64,000 bases of DNA from Actinacidiphila cocklensis (lineage in GTDB: Bacteria > Actinomycetota > Actinomycetes > Streptomycetales > Streptomycetaceae): contig NZ_CAJSLV010000103.1 in NCBI RefSeq assembly GCF_907177275.1, positions 124,001 to 188,000 of the forward strand. The letters are read 5' to 3'. Below are positions 39,840-48,332 of the stretch, one piece after another. Below the pieces are notes generated by a model. It did no database searches and was not told where the DNA came from. It saw only the letters and a list, made by a program, of their open reading frames with translations. The translations under genes and the position numbers were made by a program. Every line of letters begins with the position of its first letter. Positions within the stretch are counted from its first letter, which is position 1.

Positions 39840-42620
39840 GTGAGCACAACCAATGGCTGGCGTCTCGTCGGGCGCGACGACGAGCTGCGATCCCTGTTCG
39901 GGTACCTGAACGAGGTCAATTCCGGGGGGCGCGCGATCGGGCTGTTCGGAGAACCCGGGGTGGGCAAGAGCGCTTTGCAGGCAGAGGTCGTGGAGCACGC
40001 ACGGTCCGCCGGATTCACCGTGCTCACCGCACGGGGCAGTCAGTCCGAGACGCGCCTCCCGTTCGCCGGCCTCCATCAGCTGCTGCGGCCCCTGTTGCCC
40101 CGCGTCGACCGACTTCCGGCCGTGCAGCGCGACGCCCTCTTGGCCTGCTTCGCAATGACCGACTCGATCGAGGTGCAGCCGTTCTTCACATCCTTGGCGG
40201 TTCTGGAGCTGCTCGTCGACTCGGCGGGAGACACGCCGGTCCTCGTGTGTCTCGACGACGTCCACTGGATGGACCAGCCGTCGATCGACGTATTGGCCTT
40301 CGTCAGCCGTCGCATCTCCGGCGAGCGGGTGATCGTGCTGTGCACATCGCGACCCGAGTCGCTGCCGTTCGCTGACGCCCACACGATCGAGTGGGTGGAG
40401 CTGGAAGGCATCGACGAAGCCGCATCGGCAGCGTTGCTGGACGCGCGGGCGCCGCAGCTGGTTTCGACCGTTCGCGATCGCGTGCTGCGGGAGGCCCGCG
40501 GCAATCCGCTCGCCTTGCTCGAGTTCGCCAGCGCGCTGGAGTCGGGGCGGTACGCGTGGACCGAGTTCGACGAGGACCTGCCCATGACCGCACGCCTGGA
40601 ACGCACGTTCGCCACGCGTGCTGAGCACCTCGTCCCGGCCGCGCGCGCGGTTCTGACCATTGCCGCGGTCGACGACGGCGACGACCTCAACGATGTCCTC
40701 GCGGCCGCGGGGATCCTGTTCGGTTCGCCGGTCGACCTCGTCATGGCGCAGCCGGCCTTCGAGCACGGGCTCTTGACCGTGCTCGGCGAGCGGTACCGAA
40801 TCGCCCACCCGCTGGTCGGTTCGGCCCTTCGGCAGGGCATGCCGCCGGCCACCCGCCTGCAGGCGCACGCGGCGCTCGCGCGCGTCCTGGCCGATCAACC
40901 GGACCGCGCGACGTGGCACCGGGCCTCCTCGGTGTCAGGACGCGACGAGCGCATCGCGGCCGAGTTGGAACGGGCGGCCGCGAACGCCCAGCGCCGTGGC
41001 GCGGTCGCCTCGGCGGCCGCGTGGCTCGAGCGAGCGGCTGCGCTGAGTCCGGACCCGCAGTCACAGGCCGCGCGTCTGCTCAGCACAGCGGAACTCAGTT
41101 ATCAGCTGGGCCGGTTCCGCCAGGTCGAGCAGATCAAGGCGCAGGTCACGGGGATGACGCTCCGGCCCCGGGATCAGTCGAGGCTGGCCGGGCTCCAGGG
41201 CGTCTTCCACGACGGCTCCACAGGTGAGCCTGCGGAAGTACGTCACCTCGTCGGCCTGGCGCAGCACGCCATGGGCGCACAGGATGTCGACCTTGCCATG
41301 CAGCTGCTGGTCGGCGCGGCCCGGAGGGCGTGGTGGCGCGATCCCGGTGCGCTGGTGCGGCACGAGATCGTCCGGGCCGCCCAGCAGGTGAACCTGCCGG
41401 CCCGCGACCCCAGGCTGCTGGCCATTTACGCCCTTTCCCAGTCCGACGAGCACAGACCGGTGGTCATCGAGCAGCTCGCGCTGTGGCCGGCAGACGCCGG
41501 CGGCCGGCCGGATCTGGCCGGCATGCTGGGCATCGCCGCGTTTTGCACGGGCGATTTCCGCCATGCCGTCGCCTTCCTGTCCACACCCGTCCAGGAGCTC
41601 CGCGCGCAAGGCCGCATGAGTCTGCTTGCCGAGGCGCTGGCGATACGGGCCTGGGCCGAGGTCTACCTGGGGGTATTCGACGCGGCACGCTCGGCCGACG
41701 AGGCCATGCGGCTCGCGGACGAGACGGGGCAGTCACTGTGGGCTGCCACCGCACGCATCGCCGTGGCGTTGATCGATGCGGTCCGCGGAGGCCGGGACAC
41801 GCGTCAGGATCTGCTCTTGGAGGCCGAACACGTGGCGCTGCGGACCCCGAATGCCGCGTCGTCCCTGCTGGCCGGCGTACAACTAACCCGTGGCATCACC
41901 GAGTTGTGCGCAAATCAGCACGAGCGGGCGTACGGCGAGCTGCGTCGGGTGTTCGCGCCCACCGACCCCGCGTTCCAGCGGATGCAACAGGTATGGGCAC
42001 TCAGCTACTTGGCTGACGCCGCCGTCCGCGCCAATCACCGGGCCGAGGCGAGATCCATGTTGACCTCCATCGAACAGATTGCGGGTGCTTGCCCTTCTAC
42101 GGGTTCGGTCATCGCCCTGGAGTACTCCAGAGCGGTGCTGGCCGACCGCGCCTCGGCCGAGTCGCTCTTCCAGGCAGCCCTGGCCGGCGCGGCCGGCGAG
42201 CTGCCCTGGCATCGGGCTCGCATTGAGCTGGCTCACGGCTCGTGGCTGCGCCGGCAACGACGCATCGTCGAGTCCCGTGGACCGCTGCGGGCGGCGAGGG
42301 CCACCTTCGACAGCGTAGGTGCTCGCGCGTGGGCGCAGCGAGCCGATCAGGAGCTCCGTGCGACGGGCGAGCGCGGGTGGCAGCCGACGTCAAGCCCGCG
42401 CGAGCTGCTTTCGCCGCAGGAAATCCAGATCGCCGAGCTGGCCGCGCAGGGTCTGTCCAACCGCGAGATAGGTCAGCGTCTGTTCCTGTCGCACCGGACG
42501 GTCAGCTCGCACCTGTACCGCGTTTTCCCAAAACTCGGCATCGCCTCCCGCAATCAGCTGGCTGCCGCGCTGGCCGACCACGGCGATCAGTCCTCGCCGC
42601 GGCCGCCTTCGGTCGGTTGA
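39840..42620 (+). CDS. LAL-type transcriptional regulator 2
   Basis: 926 aa from GTG 39840; an ATG at 39804 is also possible, and neither has a strong ribosome site. Walker A is GEPGVGKS, Walker B VLVCLDDVHWMD, followed by ARGNPLALLEFASAL. The C-terminal LuxR domain reads LSPQEIQIAELAAQGLSNRE, IGQRLFLSHRTVSSHLYRVF. It has the same architecture as the preceding gene but is clearly diverged throughout, so the pair is an old tandem duplication or two acquisitions. No biosynthetic genes lie next to them, so the targets are unknown. Confidence 0.92.
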   Translation: MSTTNGWRLVGRDDELRSLFGYLNEVNSGGRAIGLFGEPGVGKSALQAEVVEHARSAGFTVLTARGSQSETRLPFAGLHQLLRPLLPRVDRLPAVQRDALLACFAMTDSIEVQPFFTSLAVLELLVDSAGDTPVLVCLDDVHWMDQPSIDVLAFVSRRISGERVIVLCTSRPESLPFADAHTIEWVELEGIDEAASAALLDARAPQLVSTVRDRVLREARGNPLALLEFASALESGRYAWTEFDEDLPMTARLERTFATRAEHLVPAARAVLTIAAVDDGDDLNDVLAAAGILFGSPVDLVMAQPAFEHGLLTVLGERYRIAHPLVGSALRQGMPPATRLQAHAALARVLADQPDRATWHRASSVSGRDERIAAELERAAANAQRRGAVASAAAWLERAAALSPDPQSQAARLLSTAELSYQLGRFRQVEQIKAQVTGMTLRPRDQSRLAGLQGVFHDGSTGEPAEVRHLVGLAQHAMGAQDVDLAMQLLVGAARRAWWRDPGALVRHEIVRAAQQVNLPARDPRLLAIYALSQSDEHRPVVIEQLALWPADAGGRPDLAGMLGIAAFCTGDFRHAVAFLSTPVQELRAQGRMSLLAEALAIRAWAEVYLGVFDAARSADEAMRLADETGQSLWAATARIAVALIDAVRGGRDTRQDLLLEAEHVALRTPNAASSLLAGVQLTRGITELCANQHERAYGELRRVFAPTDPAFQRMQQVWALSYLADAAVRANHRAEARSMLTSIEQIAGACPSTGSVIALEYSRAVLADRASAESLFQAALAGAAGELPWHRARIELAHGSWLRRQRRIVESRGPLRAARATFDSVGARAWAQRADQELRATGERGWQPTSSPRELLSPQEIQIAELAAQGLSNREIGQRLFLSHRTVSSHLYRVFPKLGIASRNQLAAALADHGDQSSPRPPSVG

Positions 42621-42818
42621 CGCCGCTGCTCTGGCGGGGGTCGTCCCGACCAGGCCCGCAGCACCGCACTCTTCCAACTCGCCACCGAGATCCCCGCCGC
42701 GATCCTCGCCTGCACGCTGGGCATCCACACCGACGTCGCCGTCGCCTGGCAACGGCTCTCCGCCGTCGACTGGGCCACCCACGCCGCCGAGATCAGCCAG
42801 CGGGCGAGGTCGACGTGA
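42621..42818 (+). pseudogene. C-terminal remnant of a site-specific integrase/recombinase
   Basis: From about 42654 one frame reads ARSTALFQLATEIPAAILAC, TLGIHTDVAVAWQRLSAVDW and ends in TGA 42816-42818. This is the tail of Streptomyces integrase/recombinase proteins (R.AAL.QL....PA.I.A..LG.H...A..W). No start or catalytic tyrosine region remains. It lies inside the interval between tRNA remnants 2 and 3, which supports a mobile origin. Confidence 0.6.
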
Positions 42819-42877
42819 CCTTCCAGAAAGGCAACTGAAATGCGCTGGCAGGGAGAAGCCGCTGAGAAGCTGTCTTC

Positions 42878-43444
42878 ATGATGGACAAAGCCGGCGGGGC
42901 TCAAGGTCAGACGGTTCGCCCGGGAAAGTACGCGCACGTCGAGCGGGAGCGGCGGTTCTTGCTGGCTGAAGCGCCGGCGCTGTCAGCGGTGACGGTCACC
43001 CGGATGATCAACGACCGGTATCTGGTCGGGACGCGCCTGCGTCTGCGACGCGCAGAGCGGTCAGACGGCGGCTGCGAGCTCAAGCTCACCCAGAAGGTGC
43101 CGGTCGCTCGGCCGGGAGCAGTTCAGGGACTGATCACGAATACGTACTTGTCGTCGGCCGAGTACGACCTGCTTGCTTCCCTGCCGGCCGCAGTGCTGTC
43201 CAAGACGCGTTTCAGCGTGCCCCCCTTGGGCGTTGACGTCTTCGACGGTCCGCTGCAGGGCTTGGTCCTGGCGGAGGCCGAGTTCACCACCGATGAGGAG
43301 GCCCAGTCCTTCGTGCCCCCTCCAGAGTGCGTGGCAGAGGTGACCGACGACGCCCGCTTCACCGGAGGCCGCCTTGTCGAGACCTCCCGCCCGGACCTGC
43401 TCCGATGGCTGGCTGAGTACAGGCTCCGACCAGCGACTCCCTAG
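42878..43444 (+). CDS. CYTH-domain protein
   Basis: 188 aa. The CYTH signature is present: VERERRFLL (the ExExK-type opening, here ERER), then GTRLRLRRAERSDGG, ELKLTQKVP, VLSKTRFSVPPLGVDVFDGP and LVLAEAEFTTDEEA. CYTH enzymes bind triphosphates in a charged tunnel with two metals (adenylate cyclase CyaB, thiamine triphosphatase, inorganic triphosphatase). The substrate here is unknown. ATG 42878 is the first start before the signature; GAGAAGC is a weak ribosome site. Confidence 0.85.
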   Translation: MMDKAGGAQGQTVRPGKYAHVERERRFLLAEAPALSAVTVTRMINDRYLVGTRLRLRRAERSDGGCELKLTQKVPVARPGAVQGLITNTYLSSAEYDLLASLPAAVLSKTRFSVPPLGVDVFDGPLQGLVLAEAEFTTDEEAQSFVPPPECVAEVTDDARFTGGRLVETSRPDLLRWLAEYRLRPATP

Positions 43445-43517
43445 CAGCCGAAGCCTCTGGTGCCAGGCATTCGGGCAGTTCCAATACCTGACGTCACCAT
43501 GAAGCGTCCTCCCCCAG

Positions 43518-43736
43518 GTCGGCAAGAGCGCCGCCGAGGCCACCGCCAAACTCGTTCCGCTTCAGCGCAGGGCCGAGGCGGAGCAGGCCCGGAAGGCCGC
43601 CAAGGAGGCGAAGGAAGCCCAGGCCAAGGCCGAGGAGAAGGCCAAGCGGAAGAAGCCCAGAACCTGGATCCAAAAGCGCTCCGCTCACGCATCGCTCACT
43701 CAAGCCGTTCACCGCCATCCGAGCGGCCGGACGTAG
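43518..43736 (+). pseudogene. Ala/Lys/Glu-rich coiled-coil C-terminal fragment
   Basis: One frame from about 43518 reads VGKSAAEATAKLVPLQRRAE, then EQARKAAKEAKEAQAKAEEK and a basic tail ending TAG 43734-43736. It has no start of its own and looks like the tail of a longer, lost protein such as a plasmid or element gene. It ends just before the tRNA-Thr remnant 3 flank. Confidence 0.45.
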
Positions 43737-43792
43737 CGTGCCCCGGAAAAGGAAAAGCCCCAGGTCACGGCGAGTGAGTCCTGAGGTCTTCC

Positions 43793-43837
43793 GGAGCCGC
43801 CTTCGGGATTCGAACCCCGGGACCTACGCATTACGAG
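43793..43837 (-). repeat. 3' half of a tRNA-Thr(CGT) gene, remnant 3 (attachment-site-like)
   Basis: It contains CTCGTAATGCGTAGGT, a T arm with one change (CCGGGGTTCGAATCCCGA) and the acceptor GGCGGCTCC. The 5' half is missing. Left of it, GCCCCAGGTCA is a degraded copy of the terminator found at the other two sites; right of it, 43840-43902 matches the flank of remnant 2. Confidence 0.8.
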
Positions 43838-44099
43838 TACGCGAACGATCATGTCGCATGGCTCCGGCTGCTGCCGCCTGGTGCTGTTCTGCCTGGTCAG
43901 AATGCCTGCCTCAGGTTGAGGCGTAGCACCCCGTCCCGCCCCGTCCAAAGGCGTCCGCGCTCCCCTTGCGCTCCCCACACCACCTCCCGATGGGCTGAAG
44001 CCCGCACCGCACAGTGTGAGACGGGGGCTCGCTGTCCGAATAAAGGGACGTGGCTGTGATGTTCTGGACCGTCGATCACCCGCCCACAGGCACTCCAAT

Positions 44100-44533
44100 C
44101 CTTGAGCACGCCGATGGATTGTGGGGTGTTGACAACGCGCCGAGCTGCAACTGCGGTGCGTTCCGCGCTGCATCACCACGAGCCGCTCGGCGATCTCCCG
44201 CAGGCTCGCCGCAGCGTAATATCCCTGGCTTACCCGGTACCGGGCCGCCACGTGCGCAGCGCCTGCCGCCGCCCCGATCGTCTCGTCCGAGTTGTCCGGC
44301 AGAGCGCTGAGGCCGTTCAGCCCTACGGCAGCGTGCGGCGCCCGCAGTTGCCAGGCCGACCACGTCGGCGAGTCCTCGGGGGTCGCCGGTCTCCCCGGCG
44401 GCTTCTGCTCCGGCCTTCAGCAGGCGGGCGGCCAGTTCCGCAAGAGCCGGCAGGTGCGGGCCACGTGCCGGGCGGCTGGTGTCGCGTACCAGCGGGTGCA
44501 GCCGCGCGTCCAGCCCGGCCGCGGAGTGCCAGG
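44100..44533 (-). pseudogene. Frameshifted remnant of an unidentified gene
   Basis: On the minus strand, coding-like stretches in different frames follow each other: LDARLHPLVRDTSRPARGPH, LAELAARLLKAGAEAAGETG, DPRGLADVVGLATAGAA, then LSALPDNSDETIGAAAGAAH and SLREIAERLVV. The composition and order suggest one broken gene of about 130 codons. I do not recognise the family. Confidence 0.35.
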
Positions 44534-45145
44534 TTAACTCGATACTTCCTCCCGTCGCCGGTCATCGCCAGCTGTGGCGGGGATGGCGTTGTCGATGAGG
44601 ACGGCGGCGATGGCGGCGGCGGCGGGGAAGGCGTCGGCGTTGAGGACCCGGGTGCGGGCCGCGGCGCCGTCGATGAGCAGCGCGAGCTGCTCGCCGAGCT
44701 GTTCGGGGTCGGCGGCGCCGGCTTCGCGGGCGGTGTCGGCGAGCCGCCCGGCGACGGCTTTCTTGTAGTCGCGCGCGTACTGGGACGCGGGGTGCTGGGG
44801 GTCGTGGAGTTCGACGGCGGCGGCGATGTAGGGGCACAGCGGGGTGGTGGGGGGGATGTCGAAGGCGGCGAGGAGCCGTTCGCGGGGCGTGAGGTCGGTG
44901 CGGTCGAACACGCCGGACAGAACGGAAGGGTCGAATTGGCGCAGGTACTCGGCGACGATTTCGTCCTTGCCGGTGAAGTGCTGGTAGGCCGTGCGCTTGG
45001 ACACCTCGGCGGACGCGCAGAGCTCGTTCATGCCGGTGCGGTTGATGCCCTGCTCGCGGAAAAGCTGCTCGGACGCGCTGAGGATGCGCTCGCGCGCGCC
45101 CCGGCCGCGGCGGCGGCCCGTGGGGCCCTTCTCCAACTCCGTCAT
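44534..45145 (-). CDS. TetR-family regulator
   Basis: 203 aa. HTH: ARERILSASEQLFREQGINR, then MNELCASAEVSKRTAYQHF. The C-terminal half (LCPYIAAAVELHDPQHPASQ, ADPEQLGEQLALLIDGAAAR) resembles the TetR_C subgroup that senses small electrophiles or drugs. It is divergent from an SDR/F420H2:NADP oxidoreductase/LLM operon, with a clear palindrome between them. ATG 45145 is the conserved start. Confidence 0.9.
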   Translation of the reverse strand: MTELEKGPTGRRRGRGARERILSASEQLFREQGINRTGMNELCASAEVSKRTAYQHFTGKDEIVAEYLRQFDPSVLSGVFDRTDLTPRERLLAAFDIPPTTPLCPYIAAAVELHDPQHPASQYARDYKKAVAGRLADTAREAGAADPEQLGEQLALLIDGAAARTRVLNADAFPAAAAIAAVLIDNAIPATAGDDRRREEVSS

Positions 45146-45175
45146 GGACCCAGCGTACCGCAAGCGGGTAACGAC

Positions 45176-45240
45176 TGGTGTACATAGCTTGCGCCCCGGT
45201 CGCGCACCCCATACGGTAAGTACACAAGATGGTGTACATA
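45176..45240. promoter_or_regulatory. TetR operators between the TetR and SDR genes
   Basis: TGGTGTACATA occurs twice, at 45176-45186 and 45230-45240. The right copy is half of an inverted repeat GTACAC (45220-45225) / GTGTAC (45232-45237) separated by six bases. The placement across the divergent promoters fits control of both genes by the TetR protein. Confidence 0.7.
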
Positions 45241-45290
45241 ACACTGTCGTCCCCAGGTGCACCCGGCACCACCGACCCAAGGGAGCGACC

Positions 45291-46025
45291 ATGGGAAAGC
45301 TCGACGGCAAGGTAGCGGTCATCACCGGCGGCACCACCGGCATGGCACTGGCCGGCGCGAAGCTGTTCGTCGACGAGGGAGCGCATGTCTTCATCACCGG
45401 CCGCCGCCAGGACGCCCTGGACGCGGCCGTGAAGCAGATCGGCCGCAACGTCACCGGCGTCCAGGGCGACGCCGCCGACCTGGACGACCTGGACCGCCTG
45501 TACGACACCGTCAAGCGGGAGAAGGGAAGCCTCGACGTGCTGTGGGCCAGCGCCGGCGGCGGCGAGCCCGCCCCGCTCGGCGAGGTCACCGAGGCCCAGT
45601 TCGACACCTGGTTCGGGCTCAACGCCCGCGGCACCCTGTTCACCGTCCAGAAGGCCCTCCCGCTCCTCAACGACGGCGGCTCCATCCTCATGACCGGCTC
45701 CAACGCCTCCCTCGGAGCCTTCCCCGGCTGGAGCGTCTACGCCGGCAGCAAGGCCGTCCAGCAGGCCTGGGCCCGCGTCTGGCTCAACGAACTCAAGGAC
45801 CGCCGCATCCGCGTCAACGTCCTGACCCCGGGCCAGGTCGCCACCGCCAAGCAGGAAGAACTCTTCGACGAGGCCACCAGGCGCCAGTTCGAGTCCCTCA
45901 TCCCCCGCGGCCAGATGGGCCGCCCCGACGAAATCGCCACTGCCGCCCTCTTCCTCGCCTCCGACGACTCCAGCTACGTCAACGGCATGGAACTCGTCGC
46001 CGACGGCGGCACCACCGCCATCTGA
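45291..46025 (+). CDS. Short-chain dehydrogenase/reductase
   Basis: 244 aa classical SDR. Cofactor motif VAVITGGTTGMALAGAKLFV (TGGxxGMA), an acidic-position HVFITGRRQDALDAA suggesting NADP, LWASAGGGEPAP in place of NNAG, and catalytic Ser in MTGSNASLG with Tyr/Lys in YAGSKAV. The end LVADGGTTAI is typical. GGGAG lies before ATG 45291. First gene of a three-gene redox operon. Confidence 0.93.
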   Translation: MGKLDGKVAVITGGTTGMALAGAKLFVDEGAHVFITGRRQDALDAAVKQIGRNVTGVQGDAADLDDLDRLYDTVKREKGSLDVLWASAGGGEPAPLGEVTEAQFDTWFGLNARGTLFTVQKALPLLNDGGSILMTGSNASLGAFPGWSVYAGSKAVQQAWARVWLNELKDRRIRVNVLTPGQVATAKQEELFDEATRRQFESLIPRGQMGRPDEIATAALFLASDDSSYVNGMELVADGGTTAI

Positions 46026-46060
46026 ACCGAGCAACGCACACAACGAGGACAGGACATCCC

Positions 46061-46684
46061 ATGGGCAACATCAGCATCATCGGCACCGGGAACATGGCCC
46101 GCACCATCGGCGCGCGGGCGGTAGCGGGCGGCAACACCGTCGAGGTCATCGGCCGCGATCAGTCCAAGGCCGCCGACCTGGCCAAGGCCCTCGGCAGCGG
46201 CGCCAAGACCGGAGAATGGGGCACCGCCCCGGCCGGAGACATCGTCATCATGGCCCTGCTGCACAACGCCGTCGTGCCCGTCGTCGCCCACTACGGAGAC
46301 GCCCTCGCGGGCAAGGTCGTCGTCGACATCAGCAACCCCTTCAACTCCACGTTCGACGGGCTGGCCCACCGCGAGGAGACCTCGATCGCGCAGGAAGTCG
46401 CCAAGGCCGCCCCGGCCGGCACCGCCGTAGTGAAGGCGTTCAACACCGTCTTCCGGCACGTCCTGGAGAAGGGCCGGCCCGACGTCTTCCTCGCCGGCGA
46501 CAATGCGCAGGCCAAGGCAAGCGTCGAGGCGTTCGTCAAGAGCCTCGGGCTACGCCCGCTGGACGTCGGCCCCCTCAAAATGGCCCACTGGCTGGAAGGA
46601 GCGGGCGTGGTCACGGTGAGCCTCGCCAACCACGGTGTGGGGAACTTCGACTTCGCCCTCAGCATCACCGAGCTTCCCGTCTGA
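46061..46684 (+). CDS. F420H2:NADP oxidoreductase-like protein
   Basis: 207 aa. Rossmann motif ISIIGTGNMARTIGARAVAGG, then VEVIGRDQSKAADLA, DIVIMALLHNAVVPVV, VVVDISNPFN, VVKAFNTVF, VFLAGDNAQAKASV and LRPLDVGPLKMAHWLEG, in the order of the NADP-F420 reductase family. An LLM-type, probably F420-dependent, oxidoreductase follows, so this enzyme could balance the F420 pool. A paralogue lies at 56395-57033. Confidence 0.88.
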   Translation: MGNISIIGTGNMARTIGARAVAGGNTVEVIGRDQSKAADLAKALGSGAKTGEWGTAPAGDIVIMALLHNAVVPVVAHYGDALAGKVVVDISNPFNSTFDGLAHREETSIAQEVAKAAPAGTAVVKAFNTVFRHVLEKGRPDVFLAGDNAQAKASVEAFVKSLGLRPLDVGPLKMAHWLEGAGVVTVSLANHGVGNFDFALSITELPV

Positions 46685-46718
46685 GCAAACGGTTGACGGA
46701 TCACCGAAAGGACTCGCC

Positions 46719-47609
46719 ATGAAGCTTGGCTTCACACTTCCCATAATCGGGCCCGCTATCAGCAGCGCAGCTGGCCTGAGCGCGTTCTGCCGCAGGATCG
46801 AGGACCTTGGCTACGACACCCTGTGGGTCGGCGATCGCCTGGTCCAGCCGGTCGATATGCATAGCACCTATCCGGGCAGAGAACAGCCGTACCCGCCGCA
46901 GATGAAGCGTTACCTCGACCCTGTGCTGCTGTGGACCGTCGCCGCGACGGCGACCAGCCGGGTGCGGCTGAATGCCAGCACGCTCAGCACCTTCTACTAC
47001 GAGCCGCCGCACCTGGCCCGGATGCTGACCACGCTCGACGTGCTGAGCGACGGCCGTCTCGAGGTCGGCGTGGGCCTCGGGTGGATGAAGGACGAGCACG
47101 ACATCTCCCGCAGCGCGGACTGGAGCCGGCGCGGGCGGATGCTCGATGACCTGCTGGCGTTCCTGCACGAGTGGTGGACGGCCAACCCGGTGTCCTGGGA
47201 CAGCGAGTTCTTCTCGCTGCCGCCGGTCCACGCCGACCTGCGCCCGGTGCAGGCAGGTGGGCCGCCCATCTGGATCGGCGGCGCCAGCGAGGCCGCGATG
47301 CGCCGGGTCGGCCGCAGCGCCACCGGCTGGCTCGGGATCGATTTTCTGCCGGACGAGGTCGCGGACCAGTTGTGGTCGCTCGCGCGCCAGGCGGCGCAGG
47401 AGGCCGGCCGCGATCCCGACGCGCTGAAGAAGGCCATACGTATCAACCTCGAACCGGGCACGTCCGTTGATGCGCTGGCCGACAAGCTCAAACGCTTCGC
47501 GGAGTCCGGTGCGGACGAGGCGTTCGTGGACGCCTTCGCACTGTTCTCCGGCCTTGACGAGATGCTTGACTTCGCCGGCGAGGTGATCGCGCGCACCGGT
47601 CGGTTGTGA
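46719..47609 (+). CDS. LLM-class F420-dependent oxidoreductase
   Basis: 296 aa TIM-barrel flavin/F420 enzyme of the luciferase-like superfamily: KLGFTLPIIGPAISSAAGLS, LGYDTLWVGDRLVQPVD, LLWTVAATATSRVRLNASTL, LSDGRLEVGVGLGWMKDEHD and PPIWIGGASEAAMRRVGRSA. This subgroup usually uses F420 and acts on aldehydes, alcohols or sugar phosphates; the substrate is unknown. ATG 46719 follows CGAAAGGA. Confidence 0.9.
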   Translation: MKLGFTLPIIGPAISSAAGLSAFCRRIEDLGYDTLWVGDRLVQPVDMHSTYPGREQPYPPQMKRYLDPVLLWTVAATATSRVRLNASTLSTFYYEPPHLARMLTTLDVLSDGRLEVGVGLGWMKDEHDISRSADWSRRGRMLDDLLAFLHEWWTANPVSWDSEFFSLPPVHADLRPVQAGGPPIWIGGASEAAMRRVGRSATGWLGIDFLPDEVADQLWSLARQAAQEAGRDPDALKKAIRINLEPGTSVDALADKLKRFAESGADEAFVDAFALFSGLDEMLDFAGEVIARTGRL

Positions 47610-48332
47610 CCACCCAAGAGCCGGACGACCAAGGACATCCTCGCCTGCTCGTTCGCCGAGAACGCGGTGCTGAACAGCCCGCTCGGCGATGAGCCGCCCC
47701 ACCCACGGCCCCCGCACCCACCCGGTGTGGCGGCCGCCCACACCCCACTCCCGGCCCAGCAGCAGCCCGGAGCACTCGCCCGCTCAAGCCGCCAGAACGT
47801 CGGGGCGCGCGCCCCAATCGCCTCTACGGGCGTTCTCCCGCGCGGAGGGCGAACTGTTCAATACACACAACGAACCAAGCGCGTAACCCCTGACCAACGC
47901 ATTGCATACGTAGGTCCACGCAGCCCGATCTGCCCCCTTGGTCGTAGAGGTAGAAGTACACGGTGCCTGCCCCCGCGCTCGACACCGTCTCCATATCCGC
48001 CAACCGGCGATCTCGCATCAGTCGGCAGTTCTGAGGACGAAGCCGGGACCGCGCTCCTGGCCTGCGGACCGCCGCCGTGCGCGCCTGATTGCCGCCGACC
48101 GTGCGGAGCCGCCCAGGCGCGCCGAGTCGTGGGACGGCGATGCCACACGGCTCGTCTGCGTCGTCGGGCAGGGCACCGATGCGCCCTCCGGGCGGTCGCC
48201 GCAGCAACGTCGGCCCGTGCGGGCGTCGATGCGCCCAGGTCTGGCCTTCGCAGAGTCGATGGGTGCTGACGCCGCCCCCCTGTTGGTCGCCGGCGAACGA
48301 CCTGGTCGCCTACCGCCTCGGCGGGGCGATCC
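47610..48332 (+). other. Non-coding or decayed 720 bases
   Basis: No frame on either strand resembles a known family. A short minus-strand stretch around 47610-47690 (LFSTAFSANEQARMSLVV) looks coding but is only a fragment. No repeat or RNA was found. Confidence 0.35.

Noticed and set aside
35304..43837. Three complete tRNA genes
   Set aside because: Only anticodon loop to acceptor end is present at each site; the D arm and 5' acceptor strand that should lie to the right are missing, so they are reported as remnants.
47610..48332. Several 90-200 codon frames in the gap before the LysR gene
   Set aside because: All are low-complexity Arg/Pro/Gly shadows with no motif and no ribosome site.
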